Positions 22,216-30,710 of a stretch of 39,355 bases of DNA are shown piece by piece (the stretch's first letter is position 1; every line of letters starts with the position of its first letter). The stretch is from Clostridiales bacterium. GTDB taxonomy: Bacteria > Bacillota > Clostridia > Oscillospirales > Oscillospiraceae. The stretch spans positions 1 to 39,355 of the forward strand of contig JALFXH010000035.1 of assembly GCA_022786965.1 (NCBI GenBank), given 5' to 3'. The notes beneath the pieces were generated by a model. That model was not told the DNA's origin. It made no database searches and was given only the letters and a program-made list of their open reading frames with translations. The position numbers were made by a program, and so were the translations under genes.

Positions 22216-23393
22216 CACATTCCACCGCCTTCCTCCATGACCGGCTCGGTCTCGGCAACCGGCTGGTCGTGGGTGGTGGGAACGCCGCTTCTACACAGTT
22301 CCGGGTCGGGGTAGGCGATGTAGTCCTCCAGTGAAAGACCCTCTGTGATCTTCTGTACGTCGGTCATGGGGTCGTACTCCCCCAGGGTTACGGCCCGCTT
22401 TTCCAGTTTTCCGCCCTTTTCTGCCCAGACATAGGCGGAGCCATCCTCGTTATAGCACAGGAACGCGCCGCTGATGCCCACCCCCGGGGCGTCGTCCCCG
22501 GTGTCCAGCTCGATGTACAGGTGCTGGCCCAGCATCAGGCCCTGGGTGGAATCCAGCGCCACATAAAAGGGATACTTGCTGGCGGTGCTCATTTCATCGC
22601 TGGCCATGCCCATGTAGCGGTCAGTCTCGCTGCCCTGGGAGGGATTCTCGTAGTCCACCAGGGTGACGCTGCCGGTCCAGACGGTATTGTCCTCCGTCCG
22701 GGGCACCAGCTTCACCCGGTCGCCTTCTTTCAGGCTTCCCCGCTGCAGCTCACCCAGGACACCCTTGACCCGGTAGGAGCCGGACTGCTGTATGACGATG
22801 TAGGCGGCAGGCTTGCCGTCGGAGCCGGTGGTGTCATTTTCGTTGATCTTCTGCACCCGGCCGGTGATGGGAGACACCACGGTGGAGTTGTCCAGCAGCT
22901 CCTGGGCCTTCTTCACCTCGTCCTCCTTGGTTTTCAGCTTCAGCTCCGCTTCCTTCTGGTCCACCTGGGCAGACTGAATCTCCACGGTGTACTGAAGCCT
23001 TGCGGTGCCGCTGACGGTGTCCCGCTCCTTTTCCAACGTGGCAATTTTCTGCTTATAGGTCTCGATGCTGCTCTTCAGCTGCTGCAATTCCAGCTTTTTC
23101 TTATCCAGATTCAGCTGCAATTCCTCGGTGTCGTAGCTGAAGAGGGCCTGGCCCTCATTTACGTCGTCGCCTTCCTTCACCAGCAGCTCGGCAATGGTCT
23201 TATCCGCGTCCCGGGTGATCTCCGCGGTGTGCTCAGACACCACCATTCCCAGAAAGCGGTTGCCGGGGGCGATGCCCCCCATAGCCGCCAGCCGTTCCAC
23301 CGACTGAACATACACCGCTGTGGCGCTGCTGCCGCAGGCGGAAAGAGTCAGACACAGGGCGCAGACCAGCAGCCCGGCAAATTTCCGTTTCAT
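22215..23393 (-). CDS. HlyD/MacA-like adaptor lipoprotein
   Basis: This 392-residue protein has a lipoprotein signal peptide with lipobox LSAC (Cys20), so it should be anchored on the outer face of the membrane. A lipoyl-like region (IAELLVKEGDDVNEGQALFS) is followed by a long coiled-coil hairpin (about 90-170, rich in Glu, Lys and Leu). The second lipoyl half has VVSPITGRVQKINEND, and a beta-barrel region follows. It is the first gene of the operon, and GGAGG lies 9 bases before the ATG. Two different adaptors in one MacAB-like operon is unusual; they may form a mixed assembly, because a Gram-positive cell has no TolC partner. Confidence 0.85.
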   Translation of the reverse strand: MKRKFAGLLVCALCLTLSACGSSATAVYVQSVERLAAMGGIAPGNRFLGMVVSEHTAEITRDADKTIAELLVKEGDDVNEGQALFSYDTEELQLNLDKKKLELQQLKSSIETYKQKIATLEKERDTVSGTARLQYTVEIQSAQVDQKEAELKLKTKEDEVKKAQELLDNSTVVSPITGRVQKINENDTTGSDGKPAAYIVIQQSGSYRVKGVLGELQRGSLKEGDRVKLVPRTEDNTVWTGSVTLVDYENPSQGSETDRYMGMASDEMSTASKYPFYVALDSTQGLMLGQHLYIELDTGDDAPGVGISGAFLCYNEDGSAYVWAEKGGKLEKRAVTLGEYDPMTDVQKITEGLSLEDYIAYPDPELCRSGVPTTHDQPVAETEPVMEEGGGM

Positions 23394-23417
23394 ATCCGAT
23401 AACCTCCAGAGTCATTC

Positions 23418-23435
23418 ACTGTATTAACTGTATTA
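23418..23435. promoter_or_regulatory. Perfect tandem 9-bp repeat overlapping the export operon -10 box
   Basis: ACTGTATTA occurs twice without a gap. The second copy overlaps the -10 box of the leftward promoter and the first lies at the expected start site, ideal positions for a repressor. No regulator gene adjoins. Confidence 0.5.
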
Positions 23436-23460
23436 TACGGTTTTTTTCTGTCGGAATCAA
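23432..23460 (-). promoter_or_regulatory. Promoter of the MacAB-like export operon
   Basis: On the minus strand TTGATT, a 17-base spacer and TATAAT lie about 40 bases before the first adaptor's ATG. Confidence 0.8.
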
Positions 23461-23524
23461 CTGCCTGGTGTTTAAGGTTTGCTTAAGGTGTCATGAATTT
23501 CTTTCTTCCGGAGGAAATGAATTG

Positions 23525-23567
23525 AAAAAATGCCATTACAAACCAGTGACATTGGTCCGTAATGGCA
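23525..23567 (-). terminator. Terminator after the glycosyltransferase gene
   Basis: TGCCATTAC pairs with GTAATGGCA, with a second stem ACCA/TGGT inside, and the leftward transcript ends in six T residues. A CTTTTT run on the other side could let it work in both directions. Confidence 0.75.
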
Positions 23568-23571
23568 CTTT

Positions 23572-24528
23572 TTACTTTTTGACCTCTGTCCGATCGGAGA
23601 TGATGAACCGGGGGCGGGACTTGGTTTCCATGTAGATCTTACCCACATACTCGCCGATGACACCCAGACAGATCAGCTGGATGCCCCCCAGGAAGCAGGT
23701 GACGATCAGGGAGCTGGCCCAGCCGCTGACTACGTTGCCGGTGAAATAGGACACCAGCGCGTAAATGATCAGGGCGAAAGCTGCCAGCGAGATGAACACG
23801 CCCAGCCCGGTGATGATGCGGATGGGCTTGATGCTTAAACTCGTGATGCCGTCAAAGGCCAGCGCCAGCATTTTTTTCAGGGGATAGTGGCTCTGCCCGG
23901 CAATGCGCTCATGGCGCTCGTAGTAGACGCAGGTGCTCTTGAAGCCCACCAGCGGGAACATTCCCCGGAGGAAAATATTGACCTCCCGGAAGTTCGCGAA
24001 CTCCTTCAACGCCCGGCTGGACACCAGACGATAGTCCGCGTGGTTGTACACCGTGTCCGCGCCCATCCACTTCATGACCTTGTAGAAGCTCTCGGCGGTA
24101 AAACGCTTGAAAAAGGTGTCGGTATCCCGCTTGCTGCGCACGCCGTAGACAATCTCCGCCCCGGACAGATATTCGTCCACCATGGCGTCCATAGCGTTAA
24201 TATCGTCCTGACCGTCGCAGTCGATGGAGATGGTGATGTCGCACTTGTCTTTGGCCTCCATCAGGCCCGCCAGCAGCGCGTTCTGGTGGCCCCGGTTCCG
24301 GCTCAAGCAGATGCCCATATAGTGCTCGTCTTCTTTGGCAAGCTGACAAATGAGATTCCACGTATTGTCTTTGCTGCCGTCGTTGACGAAGAGCACCCGG
24401 CTGTCCGGGCTGATTTTTCCCTGCCGGGACAGGGCCAGCAGCTTGTCCCGGAACTGGGGCGCGGTAATGGGCAGCACCGCCTCCTCGTTATAGCAGGGGA
24501 TGACGATGTACAATCTGGGGATTTGCAT
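23572..24528 (-). CDS. Family 2 glycosyltransferase, polyprenyl-phosphate type
   Basis: The 318-residue enzyme has an N-terminal GT-A domain (YIVIPCYNEEAVLP, FVNDGSKDNTW, the acidic ISIDCDGQDDI) and two C-terminal membrane segments (GLGVFISLAAFALIIYALV and ASSLIVTCFLGGIQLICLGV). It ends in the conserved GEYVGKIYMETKSRPRF. This is the DPM1/GtrB-like layout that transfers a sugar from a nucleotide donor to undecaprenyl phosphate on the inner face of the membrane. The sugar is not evident. AGGAGG is 6 bases before the ATG, and it follows dapF by 16 bases, suggesting co-transcription with lysine/peptidoglycan precursor genes. Confidence 0.88.
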   Translation of the reverse strand: MQIPRLYIVIPCYNEEAVLPITAPQFRDKLLALSRQGKISPDSRVLFVNDGSKDNTWNLICQLAKEDEHYMGICLSRNRGHQNALLAGLMEAKDKCDITISIDCDGQDDINAMDAMVDEYLSGAEIVYGVRSKRDTDTFFKRFTAESFYKVMKWMGADTVYNHADYRLVSSRALKEFANFREVNIFLRGMFPLVGFKSTCVYYERHERIAGQSHYPLKKMLALAFDGITSLSIKPIRIITGLGVFISLAAFALIIYALVSYFTGNVVSGWASSLIVTCFLGGIQLICLGVIGEYVGKIYMETKSRPRFIISDRTEVKK

Positions 24529-24544
24529 TAGCTGCCTCCTGACG

Positions 24545-25321
24545 TCAGACTTCCAAAACCTTGACTACTTCCGTGGGGCCTTCCAACTCGATGGAAGTGA
24601 TGGTCTCCCCCTCGCCGCCAATGGTCACCTTCAGGGTGCCGCCCCGGTTGTGGGCGGTCAGCGTATTCTGGGGCAGCTTTCCATTCAGCCATAGCACAGA
24701 AGCGGTGGAGCCGCAGCCGGTGCCGCAGGCCAGGGTGAAATCCTCCACCCCCCGCTCGAAGGTCAGCATTCTGACCTCGCCGGGAGCCAAAACCTGATAG
24801 AAATTCACATTGGCGCCCTTGGGGAAGGCAGAATCAAACCGCAGCGCCCGCATCTGCTCCCGCAGAGCATCGGCATCTGCCCAAAGATCGCCCTGGTACT
24901 CCGCCACGGCATGGGGCACGCCGGGATTGCCCAGCTCCACATAGGCGATATCCCCCTTGCGGCGCAGATCCAGAACGCCGGGGTTATTGAGCTTCACCCG
25001 GTACTGGGTTTCACTGAGCCGCTTGCCGGGAACCAGTCCCGCGTCGGTCTCCACCACCATGTTTTCCCCGGCAATGCCGTGGTCATAGGCGTAGCGGCAG
25101 ATACACCGGGCGCCGTTGCCGCACATCTCCCCCCGGGAGCCGTCGGCGTTGTAGAAGTGGAGCCTAAAATCCGCCTTGTCGGAGTTATCCACCGCCATAA
25201 AGCCGTCGGCGCCGGTTAGTTTACATAATTCCAGGGCCAGCGTGGAAAAATCCAGGCTTTGCCCCCGGGCATCGATGACCATGAAGTCATTGCCCGCGCC
25301 GTTCATGTAGGTTACGGTCAT
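24545..25321 (-). CDS. dapF: Diaminopimelate epimerase
   Basis: The 258-residue cytoplasmic enzyme interconverts LL- and meso-diaminopimelate for lysine and peptidoglycan synthesis without a cofactor. The two catalytic cysteines are present: Cys67 in GEMCGNGARC and Cys199 in TLACGTGCGST. The start MNGAGNDFMVID is typical. It is separated from dapB only by the inverted repeat at 25345-25480, and dapA-dapB-dapF lie in pathway order on one strand. The length is slightly below the usual 270-280 residues. Confidence 0.93.
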   Translation of the reverse strand: MTVTYMNGAGNDFMVIDARGQSLDFSTLALELCKLTGADGFMAVDNSDKADFRLHFYNADGSRGEMCGNGARCICRYAYDHGIAGENMVVETDAGLVPGKRLSETQYRVKLNNPGVLDLRRKGDIAYVELGNPGVPHAVAEYQGDLWADADALREQMRALRFDSAFPKGANVNFYQVLAPGEVRMLTFERGVEDFTLACGTGCGSTASVLWLNGKLPQNTLTAHNRGGTLKVTIGGEGETITSIELEGPTEVVKVLEV

Positions 25322-25344
25322 AAAACAGCCCCCTCAGGATGATT

Positions 25345-25480
25345 GTAGGGCGGGGTCATGACCCCGCCGACGCATTGATTCCCCTGTACAGGCACCGTCC
25401 TGCCGGGAATGCAGTGTGTGCGTCTTTTTTACTTGCGTAAATTACCAACCGGGTCGGCGGGGTCATGACCCCGCCCTACG
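25345..25480. repeat. GTAGGGCGGGGTCATGAC inverted-repeat element
   Basis: GTAGGGCGGGGTCATGAC...CCGCCGACGC at the left mirrors GGCGGGGTCATGACCCCGCCCTACG-like sequence at the right. Each end is itself a strong hairpin. It sits between dapB and dapF. A sister copy lies at 27121-27256, so it looks like a MITE-like dispersed element that can form RNA hairpins. Confidence 0.8.
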
Positions 25481-25483
25481 GCA

Positions 25484-26203
25484 TTATCCAAGAATGGATT
25501 CCATATTGTAAAGGCCGATGGGCTTGCCCAGCATGAACCGGGCGGCATCCACCGCGCCGTCTGCCAGCATAGCCCGGGTTACAGCTTCGTGCTTCAGGGT
25601 CAGCTGCTGGGTGCCGGTGTGCAGAATCACCTCGTGGACACCTACCACGGTGCCCATGCGCAGGGCGGAAATGCCGATTTCGTCTTTCGTGCGCTTGCAC
25701 TCGCCGGACCGGCCGCAGTTGGCCCAGGCGTTAGGCCGGACCTCCTTCACAGCATTGAACAGCATCAGTGCCGTGCCGCTGGGAGCGTCCACCTTCCGGT
25801 TATGGTGGGCCTCCACGATCTCAATATCCGCGTCGGGGAAGTATTTGGCAGCTTCCCTGGCAAGGCGGCACAGCACCGCGATGCCCATGCTCATGTTGCC
25901 GCTGAAAAATACGGGAATCTCCTTTGCGGCGGCGTAAATCAGGGCCTTTTCCTCCTCGGTATGGCCGGTGGTGCCGATGACGGCAGCCGCACCGATCTTT
26001 TTCGCGTAAGCCAGAACGCCGGAAATTGCGGTGTGGTGGGAGAAATCCACCACCACGTCGGCTTCCACAGCTCCCAGCTCGTCAAAGGTCTTAGGGACGC
26101 CGTTCTCTCCGTCGATGCTGACTCTGCCCACAACCTCGTCACCGAGGATGCCGCAGATCAGCTTGCCCATGGCGCCGTTGGCGCCGCAAATTACTGCCTT
26201 CAT
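25484..26203 (-). CDS. dapB: 4-hydroxy-tetrahydrodipicolinate reductase
   Basis: The 239-residue enzyme reduces the product of DapA with NAD(P)H in lysine/diaminopimelate synthesis. Seen are the Rossmann motif VICGANGAMGKLIC, VVDFSHHTAI, IGTTGHT and the substrate-binding EAHHNRKVDAPSGTA. The ATG overlaps the dapA stop as ATGA, which fixes the start; a long upstream extension in the same frame is only a shadow of dapA. It is somewhat shorter than the Escherichia coli protein, as in many Firmicutes. Confidence 0.93.
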   Translation of the reverse strand: MKAVICGANGAMGKLICGILGDEVVGRVSIDGENGVPKTFDELGAVEADVVVDFSHHTAISGVLAYAKKIGAAAVIGTTGHTEEEKALIYAAAKEIPVFFSGNMSMGIAVLCRLAREAAKYFPDADIEIVEAHHNRKVDAPSGTALMLFNAVKEVRPNAWANCGRSGECKRTKDEIGISALRMGTVVGVHEVILHTGTQQLTLKHEAVTRAMLADGAVDAARFMLGKPIGLYNMESILG

Positions 26204-27090
26204 ACGTTCATCCCCAGCTTTCTCATCTCGTTCAGCAGAACGGCCTTGGTGGCATCCTCCATGGGGGTCAGGGGCAGCCGGAGCGTGTCGGTGCCGAAGC
26301 CCAGAGCGGCGGTGCCGGCCTTGGCGGGGATGGGGTTTACCTCGCTGAACAGGGCGTTGATCAGGGGCAGCAGGTCGCACTGCATTTTCGCCGCGGCAGC
26401 GTAATCCCCAGCCTTGCAGGCGTCGGTCATGGCCACGGCCTCCCTGGGAGCCACGTTGCTCAGCACGCTGATGGTGCCCTTGCCGCCCATGGCCATCATG
26501 GCAACGGTCAGAGCGTCTTCGCCGGAGTACACGTCGATCTTGTCGCCGCACAGGTGCATGATCTCCACCATCTGGGCCATGTTGCCGGTGGCTTCCTTGA
26601 TGGCCGCGATGTTGGGATGCTCGGCAAGCTTGGCCACGGTCTTGGGCTGCAGGCTGCAGCCGGTGCGGCTGGGGACGTTGTACAGGATCATGGGCACGGT
26701 GGAAGCGTCGGCCACGGTGGTGAAGTGCTTGATGAGGCCGTTCTGGGTGGCCTTGTTGTAGTAGGGGGTTACAACCAGAATGGCATCCGCGCCCACCTCG
26801 CAGGCGGCCTTGGTGTTGTGCAGAACGTGCTCGGTGTTGTTGGTGCCGGTGCCGGCGATGACGGGAACGCGCTTTGCGACCTTCTCCACGGTGTAGGCGA
26901 TGACCTTCTTCTGGTCCTCCGGCTCGATGGTGGCGTTCTCGCCGGTGGTGCCCATGACCACCAGGGCGTTGATACCGTTCTCAATCTGGAATTCAATAAA
27001 GCGGCCCAGGGCTTCGTAGTCAATGGAGCCGTCGGAAGCCATGGGGGTGACAATGGCGGTAGCCATACCGGTGAAAATTGTGTTCTTCAT
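26200..27090 (-). CDS. dapA: 4-hydroxy-tetrahydrodipicolinate synthase
   Basis: The 296-residue TIM-barrel enzyme condenses pyruvate and aspartate semialdehyde, the first committed step of lysine and diaminopimelate synthesis. The Schiff-base lysine is Lys165 (IAAIKEATGN), the catalytic tyrosine Tyr137 (LYNVPSRTG), and the GTTGE motif (48-51) supplies the threonines. It starts the dapA-dapB-dapF run. The intergenic repeat at 27121-27256 lies upstream, and no clear promoter is visible between them. Confidence 0.94.
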   Translation of the reverse strand: MKNTIFTGMATAIVTPMASDGSIDYEALGRFIEFQIENGINALVVMGTTGENATIEPEDQKKVIAYTVEKVAKRVPVIAGTGTNNTEHVLHNTKAACEVGADAILVVTPYYNKATQNGLIKHFTTVADASTVPMILYNVPSRTGCSLQPKTVAKLAEHPNIAAIKEATGNMAQMVEIMHLCGDKIDVYSGEDALTVAMMAMGGKGTISVLSNVAPREAVAMTDACKAGDYAAAAKMQCDLLPLINALFSEVNPIPAKAGTAALGFGTDTLRLPLTPMEDATKAVLLNEMRKLGMNV

Positions 27091-27120
27091 ATTCTTCTTA
27101 TCTCTCCGTTTTTTAGTTAT

Positions 27121-27256
27121 CGTAGGGCGGAGTCATGACTCCGCCGAACAGGTTGAAAATAGTAGGGGGTAAAAACGACGCACACAGAACGTACATGAAC
27201 GAGCAATCCTGTCACACAGAATTCGTGCGTCGGCGGGGTCATGACCCCGCCCTACG
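27121..27256. repeat. CGTAGGGCGGAGTCATGAC inverted-repeat element
   Basis: CGTAGGGCGGAGTCATGACT at the left mirrors GGGGTCATGACCCCGCCCTA at the right. It has the same ends as the copy at 25345-25480, an almost unrelated middle, and nearly the same length (136 bases). It occupies the whole gap between dapA and the DUF2461 gene. Confidence 0.8.
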
Positions 27257-27261
27257 ATGCG

Positions 27262-27909
27262 TCATACGACGTATTGATTAAAGTATTCGTACAGCGGGGT
27301 AAGCTTTTCGAAAAAGTCCTTCACTTCGTCCTCCAGTTGGGGGCCGAAGAGCTTTTCACCCGGCTCAAGGCTGCGGGTGCAGCCGATTTCTCCCTTCCAT
27401 GCAAAGTAGGGAGCAAGAGCCGGATTCTCGGATGTCTTGGGGCGCTTGTAGCACTGGGCGGTGACGGGAACGCCTACGGCTTCTTCTGTGTCACGAATCA
27501 GCTTCAGGAATTCCTCGGGTCTGGCGGAAATCCGGTTCCGGAAATCCTCCAGCACCGCTGTGCGGGGCTTCCAGTAGAAGAAGCCGTAGGACGCCCCCTC
27601 CGGGGTGATCTCAAAGTACAGGCAGGGATTTTCCGCCCACCAGTCCACCTCCTGCCGGATGCACAGCCACAGGCTCTCCTTGTAAGGCGTGGGCGGGTGC
27701 AGCCGGGCGTCCCGATAGATGCGGCTGACCTTGAGAATATTGCCGGGCTTTTCCAGAAAGGGCCCGAATGCCGCCTGACCCAGAGCTTTCATGGGCTCAT
27801 AAAGGCTGTCCGTGTACTGCTTTTTGTGCTGCAAAAACCAGTCGCGGTTGTTATTCATGCGGATTCCCCAGAGAAAATCCACGGTTTCCGGGGTAAAACC
27901 GGTAAACAT
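27262..27909 (-). CDS. DUF2461 (TIGR02453) family protein
   Basis: The 215-residue protein matches the DUF2461 family of unknown function: NNNRDWFLQHKKQY near the start, KVSRIYRDARLHPPTPYKES in the middle, then YFEITPEGASYGFFYW and a C-terminal KGEIGCTRSLEPGEKLF. It is soluble with no signal peptide. It follows the metallophosphoesterase gene by 14 bases, so the two are co-transcribed. No biochemical role is established for the family. Confidence 0.82.
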   Translation of the reverse strand: MFTGFTPETVDFLWGIRMNNNRDWFLQHKKQYTDSLYEPMKALGQAAFGPFLEKPGNILKVSRIYRDARLHPPTPYKESLWLCIRQEVDWWAENPCLYFEITPEGASYGFFYWKPRTAVLEDFRNRISARPEEFLKLIRDTEEAVGVPVTAQCYKRPKTSENPALAPYFAWKGEIGCTRSLEPGEKLFGPQLEDEVKDFFEKLTPLYEYFNQYVV

Positions 27910-27923
27910 AGGCGTTTTTCCTT

Positions 27924-28604
27924 TCAGCGCAGGGTCGTGCCGGAAAGGCTGTCCTGCTTTTTGCGGGTTTTGTAGATGACCTGGTAGAGGTTTTTCGTCT
28001 TAACCGGGCGATCCTCCACTTCAAAGACATACCGCTCGCAGGCGTTGAGAATCCGGGTACCCTGATGCTCGATTTCCCGCGGAATCTGGTGATTGTAGGA
28101 GGTATGTACATGGCCGTGCACCAGAATCGGGGGGTGGTATTTTTCAATCAGCTCCACCAGGGCGTCAAAGCCCCAGTGGGCCGGGTCCTCGTCGTCCCCC
28201 AGCCCTGCCGGGGGCGCGTGGGTCACCACGATGTCCACGCCGCCCATGCGCCTCAGCTTCCAGCTGAGCTTCGCAATGCGCCTGCGCATCTGATTATCGG
28301 AGTACTGGTGGGGGCCGGGGTGATACCGCCGGCAGCCGCCCAGACCCAGAATCCGGATGCCGTTGTACTCCACGATGTGCCCATCGATGCAGTCGCAGCC
28401 CTCCGGGGGCACCTGATCGTAGTTTACGTCGTGATTGCCGTGGACATACAGCACCGGACATTTGGCCATGGTCACAAGAAAACTGAGGTATTTGGCGTTC
28501 AGGTCGCCGCAGGAGATAATCAGGTCATAGTCATCCAGCCGTCCGGGGGTGTAGAAATCCCAGAGGGCTGGGCACTCCTCATCGGAGATGGCCAGAATCT
28601 TCAC
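27924..28604 (-). CDS. Calcineurin-like metallophosphoesterase
   Basis: The 226-residue phosphoesterase has the metal-binding motifs in order: an N-terminal AISDEE (in place of the usual DxH), SCGDLN, HGNHD, THAPP and HGHVH. The first motif lacks the canonical DxH histidine, which could alter one metal site. It starts at GTG with AAGGAGG 9 bases upstream. It overlaps the end of the BMP-fusion gene by 26 bases and precedes the DUF2461 gene. The substrate is unknown; YfcE/MJ0936-like small phosphodiesterases are the nearest type. Confidence 0.85.
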   Translation of the reverse strand: MKILAISDEECPALWDFYTPGRLDDYDLIISCGDLNAKYLSFLVTMAKCPVLYVHGNHDVNYDQVPPEGCDCIDGHIVEYNGIRILGLGGCRRYHPGPHQYSDNQMRRRIAKLSWKLRRMGGVDIVVTHAPPAGLGDDEDPAHWGFDALVELIEKYHPPILVHGHVHTSYNHQIPREIEHQGTRILNACERYVFEVEDRPVKTKNLYQVIYKTRKKQDSLSGTTLR

Positions 28605-30558
28605 GGATAACAGCCTCCTTTTCCGGCGGAATGGAATCCCGGTAGATGCCCAGCTGGCGTACCATCTTCTGGGCGATCGGGAGAATCTCCTCGAAGGGCG
28701 GGATGGAACCCACCACGTTGTCGCACAGCCAGTCCATGTGCAGCACTTCCTCGGGGGTGAAATGAACGGTGCCGTCGTTTTTCACGGTGCCGTCCTGGGC
28801 CACAATCCGGCGGAAGAAGGGGTCAAGCTGACCGTTTGCGATGTTGGTTTTCAGCAGATCCGCCATTTTCCGCAGGCCCTCGGGCAGCTTGTCGGACAGC
28901 TCCACGCCGATGACGCCGCTGTCCATGCCCAGCCAGAAATTCAGGGCGGTGGTGTCGGTCTTGTCCCGCTTCCAGCCGCCGGAGAGGATGCTGCGGATGA
29001 CAAATTCGTAGAATTTGCCCCAGACCCACACGGGGCTGCCCAGGGAGATGAGGCCGCCCCGGCTGTCCATCAGGTAGGTGCCGTAGCTGCAGAAGTCCAG
29101 ATACATTTTCGACTGGGTGGGGGTGTCCCGGTTGGACACCACCCGGATGCCGTCGGCCAGGAAGTCCGCCTGGGGAGTGCCTGCCACGCAGGACCACCGC
29201 AGCTCGATCTGTGCCCGGGGGTTGGTCATCTGGGCGCCCAGGGCGAAGGCGTTGATGGATGCTGGCACACCAAAAATGGGGTAGGAGGCGATATAGCCGA
29301 TGCGGTCATCGTTCGCCATGGCGCCGGCGATGGCGCCGGTGATGAATTTGCCCTCATAGATCCGGCCGTAGTAGGTGCGGATACTGGAATAGGCCTGATC
29401 CACGGAGCAGTTGAGGAAGCGCACCTTGGGGTATTTCACAGCGGCCTTCAGGGTAGCGGTGCTTAAGGGCGGAGCGGTGGTAAAGACCACCTGCGCCCCC
29501 TCGGCCACGGCCTGCTCGATCTTAGACTCGGCGGCCTCCGGGTTGTTGGCGTCAAAGTAGCTGCGCACGGCGATTTTGTCTCCGAAGACCTTCTCAATGT
29601 GGGCCCGGCCATCCTCGTGACCCAGCACCCAGGCGCTCTGACCGGGGTTCAGCTGGTGGATGAAGGCCACATTCAGGGTGTCCAGTCCCGAGACCAGACG
29701 GGTGACCAGATTGGTTTTTGTGTCGTCCTCGGCCTTGGTCTGCACCTTGACGGCGTCCTCTTTGGTGGAACTGATCACATCATCCCACAGGGCGGCAACG
29801 CTCTTTTTCAGCTCCGCGGAAGAGAGCTTCCCCAAGTCCGTATAGGGATACAGCTCCAGCCACAGAAGCAATGCTTCGCCGGGGAGCACATCCTCTTTCC
29901 GGGCGTCCATGGACAGGTAGGCGTCCCGGAAATAGTGGAAGTAGGCCCGGAAGGTGCGCCGCTCGTCTTCCGTCCAGGGGTCGCCCATTTTCTTGTCCAG
30001 GTGGCCCAGAAGCTTGGCGTAGTCGCCGGGGCGGCGGAACTGGACGCAGTAGACCCTGGCGTCCTTGTAAAAGTCCAGAAATTCGTAGTAGGCCCGAATC
30101 CGGGGTTCGTCGGACATGGGGGGCATGATCCGGCGGACATTGCCGGGAATCCGGGGGGCGTCGTAGTAGCGCAGCACGCTGACCCGCTTGTTGCCCTCCT
30201 GTACATAGAAGTTACCCAGGTATTCGTAGCACAAAATGGGGTCGGTAATGCCCGTATCGCCCAGATGGGCGGCGCACAGGCTGACCCATTTCATGGCAAA
30301 TTCGCTTTTGGGGTCCAGCAGGGGCTTAAAAGTGGGGGTAAAGGCGGTGATGCGGCCGGCGGACTTGGTGCCCACGATCCGCTCCGCGGGAATCTCGATA
30401 AGGCCCACATCCACCACGGTTTCGGCGGTGTTTTCCGGCAGCAGCTCATCCAGCACAGCGGGATGGGCGGGCTTGCCGGCGGCGGTCAGTTCCTTGTATT
30501 CTTTCTGACCGGCCTTCAGGGCCTGGATGTATTCATCTGTCGCCATTTGTGTATTCAT
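28579..30558 (-). CDS. ParB-like domain fused to a BMP (PnrA-type) binding domain
   Basis: This 659-residue protein has an N-terminal region resembling the ParB/Srx fold (about residues 40-150, with FYVQEGNKRVSVLRYYDAP). A basic-membrane-protein (PnrA-type) domain follows from about residue 290 to 620, with LNVAFIHQLNPGQSAWVLGH, VFTTAPPLSTATLKA and GRIYEGKFITGAIAGAM. BMP proteins normally bind nucleosides outside the cell, but this one has no signal peptide or lipobox and should be cytoplasmic. The ATG at 30558 has GGAGG 5 bases upstream. It lies downstream of a TetR gene and upstream of a phosphoesterase gene. A sensory or nucleoside-responsive role is inference. Confidence 0.75.
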   Translation of the reverse strand: MNTQMATDEYIQALKAGQKEYKELTAAGKPAHPAVLDELLPENTAETVVDVGLIEIPAERIVGTKSAGRITAFTPTFKPLLDPKSEFAMKWVSLCAAHLGDTGITDPILCYEYLGNFYVQEGNKRVSVLRYYDAPRIPGNVRRIMPPMSDEPRIRAYYEFLDFYKDARVYCVQFRRPGDYAKLLGHLDKKMGDPWTEDERRTFRAYFHYFRDAYLSMDARKEDVLPGEALLLWLELYPYTDLGKLSSAELKKSVAALWDDVISSTKEDAVKVQTKAEDDTKTNLVTRLVSGLDTLNVAFIHQLNPGQSAWVLGHEDGRAHIEKVFGDKIAVRSYFDANNPEAAESKIEQAVAEGAQVVFTTAPPLSTATLKAAVKYPKVRFLNCSVDQAYSSIRTYYGRIYEGKFITGAIAGAMANDDRIGYIASYPIFGVPASINAFALGAQMTNPRAQIELRWSCVAGTPQADFLADGIRVVSNRDTPTQSKMYLDFCSYGTYLMDSRGGLISLGSPVWVWGKFYEFVIRSILSGGWKRDKTDTTALNFWLGMDSGVIGVELSDKLPEGLRKMADLLKTNIANGQLDPFFRRIVAQDGTVKNDGTVHFTPEEVLHMDWLCDNVVGSIPPFEEILPIAQKMVRQLGIYRDSIPPEKEAVIREDSGHLR

Positions 30559-30603
30559 GGCAGCCTCCAAACTATATGAATTGACTATTACACATCAACA
30601 TAT

Positions 30604-30632
30604 ATTATATACCAAAATCGCCGTATTTTCAA
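30604..30632 (-). promoter_or_regulatory. Promoter of the ParB-BMP operon
   Basis: On the minus strand TTGAAA, a 17-base spacer and TATAAT precede the gene by about 45 bases. Confidence 0.75.
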
Positions 30633-30641
30633 TTGAATTAT

Positions 30642-30667
30642 GGAATTTTTCACAATTGTGCAATTCC
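30642..30667. promoter_or_regulatory. Palindrome upstream of the ParB-BMP promoter
   Basis: A perfect CACAATTGTG core is flanked by GGAATT and AATTCC, just upstream of the -35 box. It could be the operator of the TetR-family protein encoded upstream (inference). Confidence 0.4.
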
Positions 30668-30710
30668 GGAGCGGACAAGCGTCTGCCTTTGGCGAACATG
30701 ACGAGAGAAA

